14,292 nucleotides of DNA from Pontiella desulfatans. Its GTDB lineage: Bacteria; Verrucomicrobiota; Kiritimatiellia; Kiritimatiellales; Pontiellaceae. This document shows positions 1-7,850 of the stretch, piece by piece. Location: contig JARFRL010000297.1 in the NCBI GenBank assembly GCA_029287275.1, positions 1 to 14,292 of the forward strand, read 5' to 3'. Every line of letters begins with the position of its first letter. The first letter of the stretch is position 1. The notes under the pieces were generated by a model. That model worked only from the letters and a program-made list of their open reading frames with translations, did not search any database and was not told the origin of the DNA. Made by a program: the position numbers and the translations under genes.

Positions 1-1404
1 GTCCACAGCGGAGGGATAGTGGCTTCGCCCGTCAGATTGCGTTTCGAAATCCACGCAGGCCCCGAAAATGTCCGAGAACGATTCGTTCAACGCGCCCGAT
101 TCGTACGCGTATAAGAGATCCGCTGTGTGCTCCGTGACGGCGTGCGTGAATTCATGCCCGACCACGTCCATCACGGCCAGCGAATTGGCCGTCACTCCAT
201 CGCCATCGCCAAAGAAGAACTGCTGTTTTTCGGGCGACCAGAACGCGTTCACATAGTTGGACCCTTCGTGAACGTTGGCGCGCGCGAACGCGTTGGCGTT
301 ATTGTAGCTGTTCCGGCCATGCGTGTTTTTGAAGTACGCCTGCGTGGCGTTGAAATTGATCGCCGCGGACATTTCGATCCAGTCGGAGATTCCCCAGTCG
401 TCGGCGTCGCGGTGCGCGTAGGTGTCGGCGTCGTCATAGGCGGCCGAGGTCGAGACGTTGTAGATGAACCACTTGAGATCGTTGTTGTAGAGGTAGTAAA
501 CCGAGTTTTCAAACGACCCGGTAACGCTGCCGACCCCGCCACCTTCGCCCGCGAGAATATTTCCCGTGATGGTCGCGCTCGCTCCTCCGGGGGTCGGCGC
601 GGCGACGTCTTTGGTGTCGTTGTAACGCGAGACGATTTCGCCGTTCCGCGCGTCGATCCAATACCGCCAGAATCCCGGCGCCTTGGTCGCGGCGGCCGCG
701 GTGGACACGACCAGTTCATAGGCAAGCACGGGCGCCCGTCCGAACGCGAAAACCACCAACTCCGGCTCGCCACGGACCGCGGCGTCCGTTTCTCCCAGCG
801 CGGCGAGGTCTTTAACGGCCAGCTCCATCGCGGCCTTCGGGTCGAGCGCGGGCTGAAGCTCCACGTCGATTCCAGGGACGTAGGTTCCGTTCACCTGATA
901 GGGCTTGTCCGCCCCGTTGAAGTGAACGATCAGATCTCCGCCAACCACCTTGAGACCCGAATGGCGCTGACTGATCCGGACATGATGAAAACCCAACCCG
1001 TCTTGCTTCACCTCGCGGGGAACGAACTCCTTTTCCGCGTGGATCGCGCCCAACACGCCGGAGAGATTATCCAAAACCGCGACGGCGTCATCGCCATAGG
1101 CGCCGGTCCCGCGGACCGCCAGCCCCCGCCCTTTGGAAAACGATCCGCGGAGGCCCAGGTTTCGACCGCGCGCGTTGACGCGGGTTTCCCAGCCGCCCCG
1201 AAGCTGAATCTCGAGCCCGGTTCCGCGTGCTTGATTCGCCAGATTGAGTTGCTCCGCCGACAAGCCCGGGGCGACATCCCGCGCGTTTTGACGAAGATGA
1301 ATTTCCCGCGCGCCAGCCCCGCTCACGGCGTATCCGCGGCACGCGAGCAAGCCGCATAGCAACAAGGCCGATACCCACGCGTTAAACAATTTCCCCTTGA
1401 ACAT
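1..1404 (-). CDS. Thermolysin-family (M4) zinc metalloprotease, C-terminus beyond left edge
   Basis: A reading frame of 468 codons runs leftward from ATG 1404-1402 and leaves the window without a stop. The signal sequence ends in LLAC with Cys22, a plausible lipobox; ordinary cleavage after GYA (residue 26) is the alternative. Residues about 110-180 look like the fungalysin/thermolysin propeptide (FTP) domain and about 185-265 like a PepSY segment. The catalytic domain starts near residue 275. HEFTH at 417-421 gives the two zinc histidines and the catalytic Glu418. GALNE supplies the third zinc ligand Glu441, exactly 20 residues after His421 as in thermolysin, followed by the conserved Asp445. 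Roughly the last 150-180 residues of the catalytic domain, including the second catalytic histidine, lie outside the window. It should be an exported, self-processing endopeptidase with broad specificity. A GGGGGAAG ribosome site precedes the ATG. Family assignment is secure; substrate is unknown. Confidence 0.93.
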   Translation of the reverse strand, partial: MFKGKLFNAWVSALLLCGLLACRGYAVSGAGAREIHLRQNARDVAPGLSAEQLNLANQARGTGLEIQLRGGWETRVNARGRNLGLRGSFSKGRGLAVRGTGAYGDDAVAVLDNLSGVLGAIHAEKEFVPREVKQDGLGFHHVRISQRHSGLKVVGGDLIVHFNGADKPYQVNGTYVPGIDVELQPALDPKAAMELAVKDLAALGETDAAVRGEPELVVFAFGRAPVLAYELVVSTAAAATKAPGFWRYWIDARNGEIVSRYNDTKDVAAPTPGGASATITGNILAGEGGGVGSVTGSFENSVYYLYNNDLKWFIYNVSTSAAYDDADTYAHRDADDWGISDWIEMSAAINFNATQAYFKNTHGRNSYNNANAFARANVHEGSNYVNAFWSPEKQQFFFGDGDGVTANSLAVMDVVGHEFTHAVTEHTADLLYAYESGALNESFSDIFGACVDFETQSDGRSHYPSAVD

Positions 1405-1527
1405 GCTCTTCCCCCGAAGCTTGCGGCCTTCTTTTCGCACGAAACATCAAGCTATAGCGAAGCGCCTATTCGAGCAATCATCAACCTAGAAAACATGCCG
1501 GCCGCGTTCGGCCCATTTCCCCGCAAT

Positions 1528-1543
1528 TGTGTGGATATTCACA
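1528..1543. promoter_or_regulatory. CRP/FNR-like palindrome in the divergent promoter region
   Basis: The 16-bp site reads TGTGT-N6-TCACA and matches 9 of 10 positions of the E. coli CRP consensus TGTGA-N6-TCACA. It also forms a perfect GTGTG-N6-CACAC repeat at 1529-1544. A -10-like GATAAT lies at 1553-1558 for the plus-strand peptidase, with no good -35 box. If that -10 is used, the site centre falls near -30, which fits occlusion of the promoter better than classical activation. The 183-nt region (1405-1587) must also hold the promoter of the leftward M4 protease gene, so the site could serve either gene. No CRP-family regulator gene is in the window. The match is visible; the function is inferred. 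Confidence 0.3.
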
Positions 1544-1576
1544 CGCGGTTCCGATAATGATGTCAGCCATTTAATT

Positions 1577-1590
1577 GGAGGTTTGTTTTG
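1577..1590 (+). promoter_or_regulatory. Ribosome binding site that fixes a TTG start
   Basis: GGAGG at 1577-1581 lies six bases before TTG at 1588-1590. The next in-frame ATG, at residue 34, would remove the conserved N-terminal strand of the M16C fold and has no comparable ribosome site. The TTG is therefore the likely start. Confidence 0.75.
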
Positions 1591-4479
1591 AACAATTTCG
1601 AGTTGGTACGCGCCGAGGAAGTCAAGGAACTGAACACGCTGGCGAAGATCTACCGCCACGTCCCGACGGGCGCGGAGATTCTTTCCATGGAAAACGACGA
1701 TGAAAACAAGTGTTTCGGCGTCGCGTTCCGCACGCCGCCCTCCGACTCGACCGGCGTCGCGCACATTTTGGAGCACACCGTGCTGTGCGGCTCGGAGAAA
1801 TATCCGGTCAAAGATCCCTTCGTTCAGTTGCTGAAGGGCTCCTTGCAGACGTTCCTCAACGCGTTCACTTATCCGGATAAAACCTGCTACCCGGTCGCGA
1901 GCCAGAACCTAAAGGATTTTCACAACCTGGTGGACGTGTATCTCGACGCGGTGTTCCATCCGCGGATCACCCGGGATTTCTTCATGCAGGAGGGCTGGCA
2001 CCATGAACTGACGTCGCCGGAAGACGATCTGAAGTTCAAGGGCGTGGTGTACAACGAGATGAAAGGCGTCTATTCCTCGCCGGATTCGCTGTTGATGGAA
2101 GCCTCGCAGCACTCGCTGTATCCCGACACCACCTACGGACTCGATTCGGGGGGCGATCCCAAAAAGATCCCCGACCTGACCTACGAACAGTTCACCGCGT
2201 TTCACAAATCCTTCTACCACCCCTCCAACGCGCGGTTCTTTTTCTATGGCGATGATCCCGCGGAGGAGCGCTTCGAGCTGCTGGAGGCGTATCTCGGCGA
2301 GTTCGCGAAGATCGTCCCCGACTCATCGATCGAACCGCAACGGCCGCTGCCCGCGCCCGTCCGGGTCGAGAAATCGTACGCGGTTTCCGAGGACGACGAA
2401 GACCCGAGACCCATGTTTTGCGTCAACTGGCTGCTGCCTTCGCCCACCGACGCGGAAACCGTGTTCGCGTTCAATCTGCTCGACCACATCCTGCTCGGAA
2501 CCCCGGCCTCTCCCCTGCGCAAAGCGCTGATCGAATCCGGCCTCGGCGAGGACATCACGGGCGGCGGCATCGAAACGCACATGATTCAGATGATGTATTC
2601 CATCGGCCTGAAGGGCGTCGAGAGCGCGGATCTGGAAAAGGCCGAGGCGCTCGTTTTCCAAACCTTCGAAGACATCGCCGCGAACGGAGTCGATCCGGAA
2701 GACGTCAAGGCCGCGCTCAACACCTTCGAATTCGAATTGCGCGAGAACAACTCCGGCGGATTCCCGCGGGGGCTTTCCCTCTGGCTCAAATCGCTCAACG
2801 CCTGGATTTACGACGCCGATCCGCTGGAACTGATCGCGTTCGAGGGGCCGCTGCGCATACTTAAAGCGAACGCGGCCCAAGACGGGTATTTCGAGCGAAT
2901 GATCCGCGACAATTTCATCAACAACACCCATCGCTCCATCGTCACGCTCGTTCCCGACGCGGAACACGCCGCGAAGGAAGAGGCCGAGGAAAAGGCGCGC
3001 CTGGCGACCATCAAAGCCGGCATGGACGAAAAGCGAATCGCCGACGTCATCGAGAACACCCGCAGGTTGCTCGAGCTGCAGGAAAGCCCCGACTCCGAGG
3101 AAGCGCTCGCGACCATTCCCCTGCTGGGCCGCGGCGATCTCGCCTCCGAGATTCGAACCATCGGGCGTGGAGTCGAAACCCTTCGCGGCGCGGAGGTGGT
3201 GACGCACGAGTTGTTCACCAACGGCGTTCTCTATCTTGATCTTGGGCTGGATCTTCATGGTCTGGACCAAGAAGACATCCCCTACGCCGCCCTGCTCGGA
3301 AGCGCGTTGCTGGAGATGGGCACGCTGGACGAGGATTACGTCGCGCTATCGCAGCGGATCTCGAAAAACACCGGCGGCGTGCATGGCGGCCCCTTTCTCT
3401 CCGCGCTCGAGAACTCCGAAAAAAGCGTCTGCCGTTTTTTCCTGCGCGGCAAGTGCATGATCGGCCAAACCGACGAGCTGCTCGCGATCCTGCGCGACGT
3501 GCTCACGCGGCCGAACTTCAACGACCGGGAGCGCTTCAAACAGATCGTGCTCGAGCATAAATCCGAACTGGAAACCAGCGTGGTTCCCCGCGGCCACTCC
3601 GCGGTGACGACGCGCCTGAAAGCCCACCACCACGAAGCCCATTGGGTCAGCGAACAGATGGGTGGCGTCGAGGCGCTCTTCTTCATCCGAAAGCTCGCCG
3701 AGCTGATCGATACGGACTGGAACGCGGTCGCCCAACGCATGCGGAAAATCCTGAGCGACCTGCTCGACCGCGAGAGCGTCGTGATCAACGTGACGGTCGA
3801 TCCGGCCGCGATGCCCGCGACGCTCACCGCGGTGAACCACTTCCTCGAGGACCTTCCCGTCAACGAAGCCTTCGCGGCCAAGAACTGGAACCGCGCCACG
3901 CTTCCCCATTCCGAAGCGCTGACCGCTCCGACGATGGTGAACTACGTCGGCCTCGCGGCGAACCTGTTCGACACGGGCTACGAGACGCACGGGTCCGCGC
4001 TGGTTATCACGCGCTATCTGCAAACGGCGTGGCTGTGGGAGAAGATCCGCGTGCAAGGCGGCGCGTATGGCGGCATGTGCTCCTTCGACCAACGCTCCGG
4101 CGTCTTCACGTTCGCGTCCTACCGCGATCCTAATCTCGAGCAATCGTTGGAAATCTACAAAGCCACCGGCGACTACCTGAAAAACCTCGAGTTGAGCGAC
4201 GACGAACTGACTCGCGCGCTGATCGGTGCGATCGGCACGCTCGACGCGTATCAGCTTCCCGACGCCAAGGGCTACACCAGCTGCATGCGGCACCTGCTTG
4301 GTTACAGCGATGAAAGGCGGCAGCGATTACGCGACGAGGTATTGGCCACGACCCAGGATCATTTCAACGCGTTCGGCGAAACGCTCGCGCGCGCCTTCGA
4401 GAACGCCGCGGCATCCGTGCTCTGTTCGCCGGAAGCGGCCGAAAAATCCGGTTTGAAAACCAAAACCAAACTATTGTAA
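1588..4479 (+). CDS. M16C metallopeptidase, PreP/presequence-protease type
   Basis: This 963-residue protein has the usual length and layout of PreP-type peptidases: two M16 halves joined by a helical linker (about residues 455-500), which together form a closed chamber that degrades unstructured peptides. The inverted zinc motif HILEH is at 59-63 (His59, Glu62, His63). The distal zinc ligand is Glu157 in the YNEMKG motif, 94 residues downstream, much like the spacing in plant PreP. The family blocks LCGSEKYP and FLNAFTYPDKTCYPVAS follow the zinc motif. Near the C-terminus Arg821 and Tyr827 in RVQGGAYGG match the Arg/Tyr pair of the catalytically inactive half that binds substrate. No signal peptide is seen, so it should act in the cytoplasm, turning over short peptides, possibly including cleaved signal peptides. 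It stands alone, divergent from the M4 protease, and is followed by a terminator. Insulysin (M16A) and small M16B peptidases are excluded by length and motifs. Confidence 0.95.
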   Translation: MNNFELVRAEEVKELNTLAKIYRHVPTGAEILSMENDDENKCFGVAFRTPPSDSTGVAHILEHTVLCGSEKYPVKDPFVQLLKGSLQTFLNAFTYPDKTCYPVASQNLKDFHNLVDVYLDAVFHPRITRDFFMQEGWHHELTSPEDDLKFKGVVYNEMKGVYSSPDSLLMEASQHSLYPDTTYGLDSGGDPKKIPDLTYEQFTAFHKSFYHPSNARFFFYGDDPAEERFELLEAYLGEFAKIVPDSSIEPQRPLPAPVRVEKSYAVSEDDEDPRPMFCVNWLLPSPTDAETVFAFNLLDHILLGTPASPLRKALIESGLGEDITGGGIETHMIQMMYSIGLKGVESADLEKAEALVFQTFEDIAANGVDPEDVKAALNTFEFELRENNSGGFPRGLSLWLKSLNAWIYDADPLELIAFEGPLRILKANAAQDGYFERMIRDNFINNTHRSIVTLVPDAEHAAKEEAEEKARLATIKAGMDEKRIADVIENTRRLLELQESPDSEEALATIPLLGRGDLASEIRTIGRGVETLRGAEVVTHELFTNGVLYLDLGLDLHGLDQEDIPYAALLGSALLEMGTLDEDYVALSQRISKNTGGVHGGPFLSALENSEKSVCRFFLRGKCMIGQTDELLAILRDVLTRPNFNDRERFKQIVLEHKSELETSVVPRGHSAVTTRLKAHHHEAHWVSEQMGGVEALFFIRKLAELIDTDWNAVAQRMRKILSDLLDRESVVINVTVDPAAMPATLTAVNHFLEDLPVNEAFAAKNWNRATLPHSEALTAPTMVNYVGLAANLFDTGYETHGSALVITRYLQTAWLWEKIRVQGGAYGGMCSFDQRSGVFTFASYRDPNLEQSLEIYKATGDYLKNLELSDDELTRALIGAIGTLDAYQLPDAKGYTSCMRHLLGYSDERRQRLRDEVLATTQDHFNAFGETLARAFENAAASVLCSPEAAEKSGLKTKTKLL

Positions 4480-4497
4480 AAGCGGAATAAAACAATA

Positions 4498-4518
4498 GGC
4501 CCTCCGCGGAGGGCCTTT
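4498..4518 (+). terminator. Intrinsic terminator after the M16C peptidase gene
   Basis: A perfect 18-base palindrome, GGCCCTCC-GC-GGAGGGCC, lies 18 bases after the stop codon and is followed by a short T run (TTTCA). The T tract is weak on this strand. On the other strand the stem is followed by TATTGTTTTATT, so it may also stop leftward transcripts that pass the next terminator. Confidence 0.65.
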
Positions 4519-4662
4519 CAATAGAAATCCTAGGAACCGATCTCTCTTTCACGCTCATTCGCGGCGAGTTTCCGCGCTCCTCGATCAAAGCGCTTTCCCC
4601 GTCCGTCATATTACCCCGCGCGACCTTCCAAAGAGCGGCCCCTTTCACCGAGTCGAAGGTCG

Positions 4663-4692
4663 AAAAAAAAGCCCGGCGAAACCGGGCTTTTT
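4663..4692. terminator. Bidirectional terminator ending the ExbBD operon
   Basis: The stem GCCCGG-CGAAA-CCGGGC (4671-4687) is flanked by eight A on the left and five T on the right. Leftward transcripts from the TonB-like gene, which ends at 4713, therefore read stem plus eight U; rightward transcripts read stem plus five U. The A and T runs can extend the stem. The rest of the convergent gap (4519-4662) shows no convincing gene. Confidence 0.8.
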
Positions 4693-4712
4693 GATCCAGC
4701 GAACGGGACGCG

Positions 4713-5993
4713 CTAATTATCATTATCTCCGCTACCTAGGTTGCCATATTCGGCCTGATATTTCCGAAGAAGATCCTGCTCGGCCTCCGTCATGTACTTT
4801 TTGATGTCATCAATTACCGAGCCATCCCCTTTGAACCTTTTGACAATGGGAGCAAACTCTTCGCTCAGAATCCTGTTGGCAGCCTTCCCGTCCGCGCCCG
4901 CCCGCGCGAGAACAACGACATTGATGGTCGGCCATTGCTTTTTGTCCGGACCGTAAACATCCATGCACATCTTTTGCAGCGCGGCCGCCATTTTAACCGG
5001 TTCATCCGGATGTTCGGGGACATTATCTTTTTGCGACTGCTTCGCGGACACGCTCCATCCATCGATATAGTTGGTGGTTAAAATGAAAATGGTGTCCGGC
5101 TTTTGCTCTAGAATCGACCAAGCGACTCCGCGCCCCCAATGCACGAAACCTTCCCACGCGTCAGGAACATATTTCTTTTTGATTGAACTCGGAACCTCGT
5201 AGGGATAGGCCCACTTCAAAGAGTAGTAAGGCAGACCATCCACCCGTTTCGGGTACGACATTTTGGCCGCTTCCGCCAGTTGGCCATAGCCGTTGTCCAA
5301 CGCGTGATCATAGACACCGCCTTCCACCGGGTTGGCGTCGCCCATCCACTCCGAGACCCTCTGTTTGTTCCCCGCGGAGGCCAGCATCATCTGAGGGTCC
5401 ATCGGCGCGCACTGCCCCGCGTAGTAAGCGGCGATGTTGAACAGCGTATATTCGGGAAGGCCTTCAATCAGGTCGGTGAGGCGCTTGCGTATCGTCAAGG
5501 CCGTCATCCGCGTGAAGGGATTGTTTTGATCGTTCTGCTCCATCGTAGCCGGTCCGAAGTGGACCACGAACACGACCTTCTCGCCTTTGGCCTTCGCGCC
5601 GAAGAAATTCATTTCCGGCATGGTGAAGCCAATGCTTTCAACCCCACCGGCGCCATCGCCGACGTTCCCCAGGCCGCCCTTGACCCCGGTGATTTCCGGC
5701 ATTTTGAACTCGGGCGTCTTGCGCTGGACGTTTTTAACCACGACGCGTTTACGCAACTTCGGCTTCGGCTTGTTTTTCTTCACCTTGACCGGAACCTGAA
5801 GTTTTTTGAGCTTTTGCTTGGGGCGATTCACTTCCTTCGCCTCGAATTTCTGCTCGTCCTTCTGAATGACGGTCACGGCGACGAAGGAGACCGCCACCAA
5901 AATCAGCACCGCGTGAATGCCGAGGCTGATCATCGCCGCGCTGGACTTGGAGTGCTTGGCGAAATAGCCCTTTTTCTTTTTCGTGTCTGACAT
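4713..5993 (-). CDS. TonB-like single-pass protein with a degenerate von Willebrand A-like domain
   Basis: This 426-residue protein has a short Lys-rich cytoplasmic start, one membrane helix (about 19-43), then a Lys/Pro-rich stretch (about 50-93) like the periplasmic spacer of TonB and TolA. From about residue 137 it resembles a VWA domain: strand KVVFVVHFG (139-147), helix IRKRLTDLIEGLP (168-180), strand TLFNIAAYYAG (183-193), a GG turn at 225-226, and strand PDTIFILTTN (299-308). All three metal-site (MIDAS) motifs are altered: DxSxS is HFGPA at 145-149, the conserved Thr after the GG turn is Val227, and the Asp of the usual LTDG is Thr307. Roughly 60 extra residues rich in Trp, Tyr and Pro lie between the last two blocks. 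No TonB C-terminal domain is seen. It closes the ExbB-ExbD-ExbD cluster, so coupling to that channel is likely. The VWA call is from pattern alone. Confidence 0.75.
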   Translation of the reverse strand: MSDTKKKKGYFAKHSKSSAAMISLGIHAVLILVAVSFVAVTVIQKDEQKFEAKEVNRPKQKLKKLQVPVKVKKNKPKPKLRKRVVVKNVQRKTPEFKMPEITGVKGGLGNVGDGAGGVESIGFTMPEMNFFGAKAKGEKVVFVVHFGPATMEQNDQNNPFTRMTALTIRKRLTDLIEGLPEYTLFNIAAYYAGQCAPMDPQMMLASAGNKQRVSEWMGDANPVEGGVYDHALDNGYGQLAEAAKMSYPKRVDGLPYYSLKWAYPYEVPSSIKKKYVPDAWEGFVHWGRGVAWSILEQKPDTIFILTTNYIDGWSVSAKQSQKDNVPEHPDEPVKMAAALQKMCMDVYGPDKKQWPTINVVVLARAGADGKAANRILSEEFAPIVKRFKGDGSVIDDIKKYMTEAEQDLLRKYQAEYGNLGSGDNDN

Positions 5994-6159
5994 GTTCTTA
6001 CCTCGTTAAAACTCGTGTTCCGGCGGCCCAATCGATTCGATCGCGTATCTTATACGTCTATCAAACAGACCCTCTTCGTTTTTTTCGTTGAACGCGCCGG
6101 AAGCGTTCGTTCTCGGGCTTGAAAAAGCCGCGCCCCGCGACGGGACGCCGCCACCCACT
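5994..6159 (-). other. 166-nt gap between second exbD and TonB-like gene, rich in dyads
   Basis: This is by far the longest gap inside the operon. On the minus strand it holds, in order, a terminator-like hairpin (6121-6148), a GGCTT-TTTC-AAGCC hairpin (6129-6116) that would sequester the U tract of the first, a GAACGC-N7-GCGTTC dyad (6108-6090), and a perfect CGTAT-AAG-ATACG repeat (6056-6044) that contains a -10-like TATAAG. No matching -35 box was found. A GAGG ribosome site precedes ATG 5993. The layout suggests partial termination, or a separate promoter for the last gene. No coding sequence is seen. Confidence 0.4.
6121..6148 (-). terminator. Terminator-like hairpin inside the operon
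   Basis: Read on the minus strand, the stem GCGTCCCG-TCG-CGGGGCGC (eight pairs, one of them G-U) starts 12 bases after the second exbD stop and is followed by GGC and TTTTTC. It is a plausible full or partial terminator that would lower expression of the TonB-like gene relative to exbB and exbD. The three-base loop and the GGC before the T run weaken it. Confidence 0.4.
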
Positions 6160-6594
6160 CTACATCGACATGCTGAACGACATGTTTTTCACCTTGGCCG
6201 CCGCGCACGCGTCCATGACGCGGATGATGCGGCCATGCAACGCTTTGTCCGCCGGCATGATGTTCACGATCAAATCGCTCTTCGACGCGTCGGCCGCTTC
6301 CTTCAGCGACATGAGCTGGCCGATCAGATCGTCCAGATTCTGCTGGTCGTTGCCGAAGATCATGCCGTTGATGATGATGTCGCCGAGCTCCGAAACCTCG
6401 ATCAGCACCTCGATGGGCAGATCGAGCGATTCAGGCACGTCGATTTTGGCGGGAAGCATGAAGGAGAGGTCCGCTTCCTTTTTGATCAACGACGCGGTCA
6501 CCATGAAGTAGATGAGCAACAGAAACACGACGTCAATCAACGGAGCGATTTCAAGCTCCGCCTTTTTATTCATCATTTCTTCAATAAGTTTCAT
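6160..6594 (-). CDS. exbD: ExbD/TolR-family proton-channel subunit, second copy
   Basis: This 144-residue protein has the ExbD layout: a short cytoplasmic N-terminus, one membrane helix (about 17-38) and a periplasmic domain. The helix starts with APLIDVVFLLL, placing Asp21 where E. coli ExbD has Asp25 and TolR has Asp23, the residue protonated during ion flow. It starts two bases after the stop of the upstream exbD, and its ribosome site (GAGGAG) lies within the end of that gene, so the two are probably translated together. It shares only the membrane motif with the upstream copy; the periplasmic domains differ clearly, so this is not a recent duplication. TolR rather than ExbD is possible, since the families cannot be separated by sequence inspection. 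Confidence 0.93.
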   Translation of the reverse strand: MKLIEEMMNKKAELEIAPLIDVVFLLLIYFMVTASLIKKEADLSFMLPAKIDVPESLDLPIEVLIEVSELGDIIINGMIFGNDQQNLDDLIGQLMSLKEAADASKSDLIVNIMPADKALHGRIIRVMDACAAAKVKNMSFSMSM

Positions 6595-6596
6595 CG

Positions 6597-7001
6597 TTAC
6601 TCCTCAAAGGTCGCGTAGATGAGGTCGGTGGCGCCGACTTCGCCACAGGCGATCATGATATCCTTGCAGGTTTTGTATTCCACGCGCTGGTCGGCGCGAA
6701 TGAGAATGCGCAGATTCTCGTTCAGCTCCAACTCCATGTCGATCTCGGCTTTCAGCTCGTCGATGGTCACCGGTCGGGTGCCCACGTAGACCTGATTGTT
6801 CGCGTCGATCGAAAGCATCATGCGGTCTTTGGTGTCATCGGGAACCTTGGCGTGAGAGGATTCGGGAATATCGATCTCCACCTTTTCGAGTTCCGTCACC
6901 ACCGAGGCCACCATAAAGAAGATGAGCAGCAGGAACACGAGGTCGATCATCGGCCCCATGTCGATCGCGACATCGTCTCTTTTTGGTCCTTTAATTTTCA
7001 T
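6597..7001 (-). CDS. exbD: ExbD/TolR-family proton-channel subunit, first copy
   Basis: This 134-residue protein has the motif DMGPMIDLVFLLLIFFMV at the start of its single membrane helix, with Asp20 as the channel aspartate. The periplasmic part follows the ExbD/TolR pattern: a strand LEKVEIDIPES, a segment RMMLSIDANNQVYVG, and a later ILIRADQRVEYK block. It lies 54 bases after exbB with a GAGGTG ribosome site and overlaps the expression signals of the second exbD. Two dissimilar ExbD proteins with one ExbB suggest a mixed ExbD dimer inside an ExbB pentamer, as proposed for other two-ExbD systems; this is inference. Confidence 0.94.
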   Translation of the reverse strand: MKIKGPKRDDVAIDMGPMIDLVFLLLIFFMVASVVTELEKVEIDIPESSHAKVPDDTKDRMMLSIDANNQVYVGTRPVTIDELKAEIDMELELNENLRILIRADQRVEYKTCKDIMIACGEVGATDLIYATFEE

Positions 7002-7055
7002 TTCACACCTCGCTTGGGAGGGATTGACTACACACAGGCATCAATAGAGCCCGAC

Positions 7056-7826
7056 TTACTCGCCAGCGCTTTCGAATCCGAGCGGAAGTTCGCCGGTTTC
7101 GAGCGTGTCCAGCAATCCGCCGATGTTGCGGCCGAGCGTCGCGGTTGATTTGATGAAGCTGTTGCGGAAGTAGTAGTAGGCCAGCATCGACGGGATCGCG
7201 ATCAACAGACCGGTCGCGGTCGTCACGAGCGCTTCACCGATGTTGCCCGCGAGCGCTTCCGGCTTGCCCATGCCCTGGGAGCCGATGGTCTGGAAGGCCT
7301 TGATCATGCCTGATACCGTTCCGAGCAGTCCGATCATCGGAGCGGTGGCGCCGATAATGGAAAGGTAGTCGATCGGCTTCATGTAGGAGGTGATTTCCTC
7401 GGTGGAGGCTTCGTCGATCGCCTCTTTCACTTTACCGAAATTGATTTCCCGCGTGGTGGAGCAACGCTCGAGTCCCGCTTGGAAAACATAGGTGAAGAGG
7501 GTTTCATTCTCTTTGCAAAGGCTATGGGCCTCGATGAGCTTCTTGTCTTTCATGAGCTGAATGAACTCAGGCATGAGGTCGGGGCGAAGCAACACCTTCT
7601 CGCGCAAAGCGAGCCCGTTCTGAACGGTGAAATACACCATGCCCATCGACATCAGACCCAGCGGCCACATGGCCCAACCACCCTGTTTGATCATCTGCCA
7701 AAGCGTGGTCTGTTGGACGTTGGCCGCCTGCTCTTGGCCCGCGTCCCCGGAGGCCTCCTGCGCGAACGCGACCGGTCCCATCATCAGGCTCAAGCAAAAC
7801 GCCACTTTAATAATTTTTTTCGTCAT
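7056..7826 (-). CDS. exbB: MotA/TolQ/ExbB proton-channel protein with signal peptide
   Basis: This 256-residue protein has a typical signal peptide (cleavage likely between A22 and Q23 in AFAQE), a short Gln/Ala/Glu-rich periplasmic lead, and three membrane segments near 50-70, 152-175 and 196-218. The second carries APMIGLLGTVSGM and the third EALVTTATGLLIAIPSM, both diagnostic of the family. Thr170 and Thr203 match the channel-lining Thr148 and Thr181 of E. coli ExbB. The protein should form the pentameric inner-membrane ring around the ExbD helices. It follows the 294-residue TPR-like gene by 24 bases, with an AAGGAG ribosome site eight bases from ATG. TolQ would be an equally fair name; tolA, tolB and pal are absent from the window. 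Confidence 0.95.
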   Translation of the reverse strand: MTKKIIKVAFCLSLMMGPVAFAQEASGDAGQEQAANVQQTTLWQMIKQGGWAMWPLGLMSMGMVYFTVQNGLALREKVLLRPDLMPEFIQLMKDKKLIEAHSLCKENETLFTYVFQAGLERCSTTREINFGKVKEAIDEASTEEITSYMKPIDYLSIIGATAPMIGLLGTVSGMIKAFQTIGSQGMGKPEALAGNIGEALVTTATGLLIAIPSMLAYYYFRNSFIKSTATLGRNIGGLLDTLETGELPLGFESAGE

Positions 7827-7850
7827 TTTAATTACTCCTTCTTCTGTCGG

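Noticed and set aside
127..1359. A 410-codon plus-strand frame opposite the M4 protease
   Set aside because: The minus strand carries HEFTH, GALNE and propeptide features; the plus-strand product is Arg/Val/Gly-rich and shows no fold signature.
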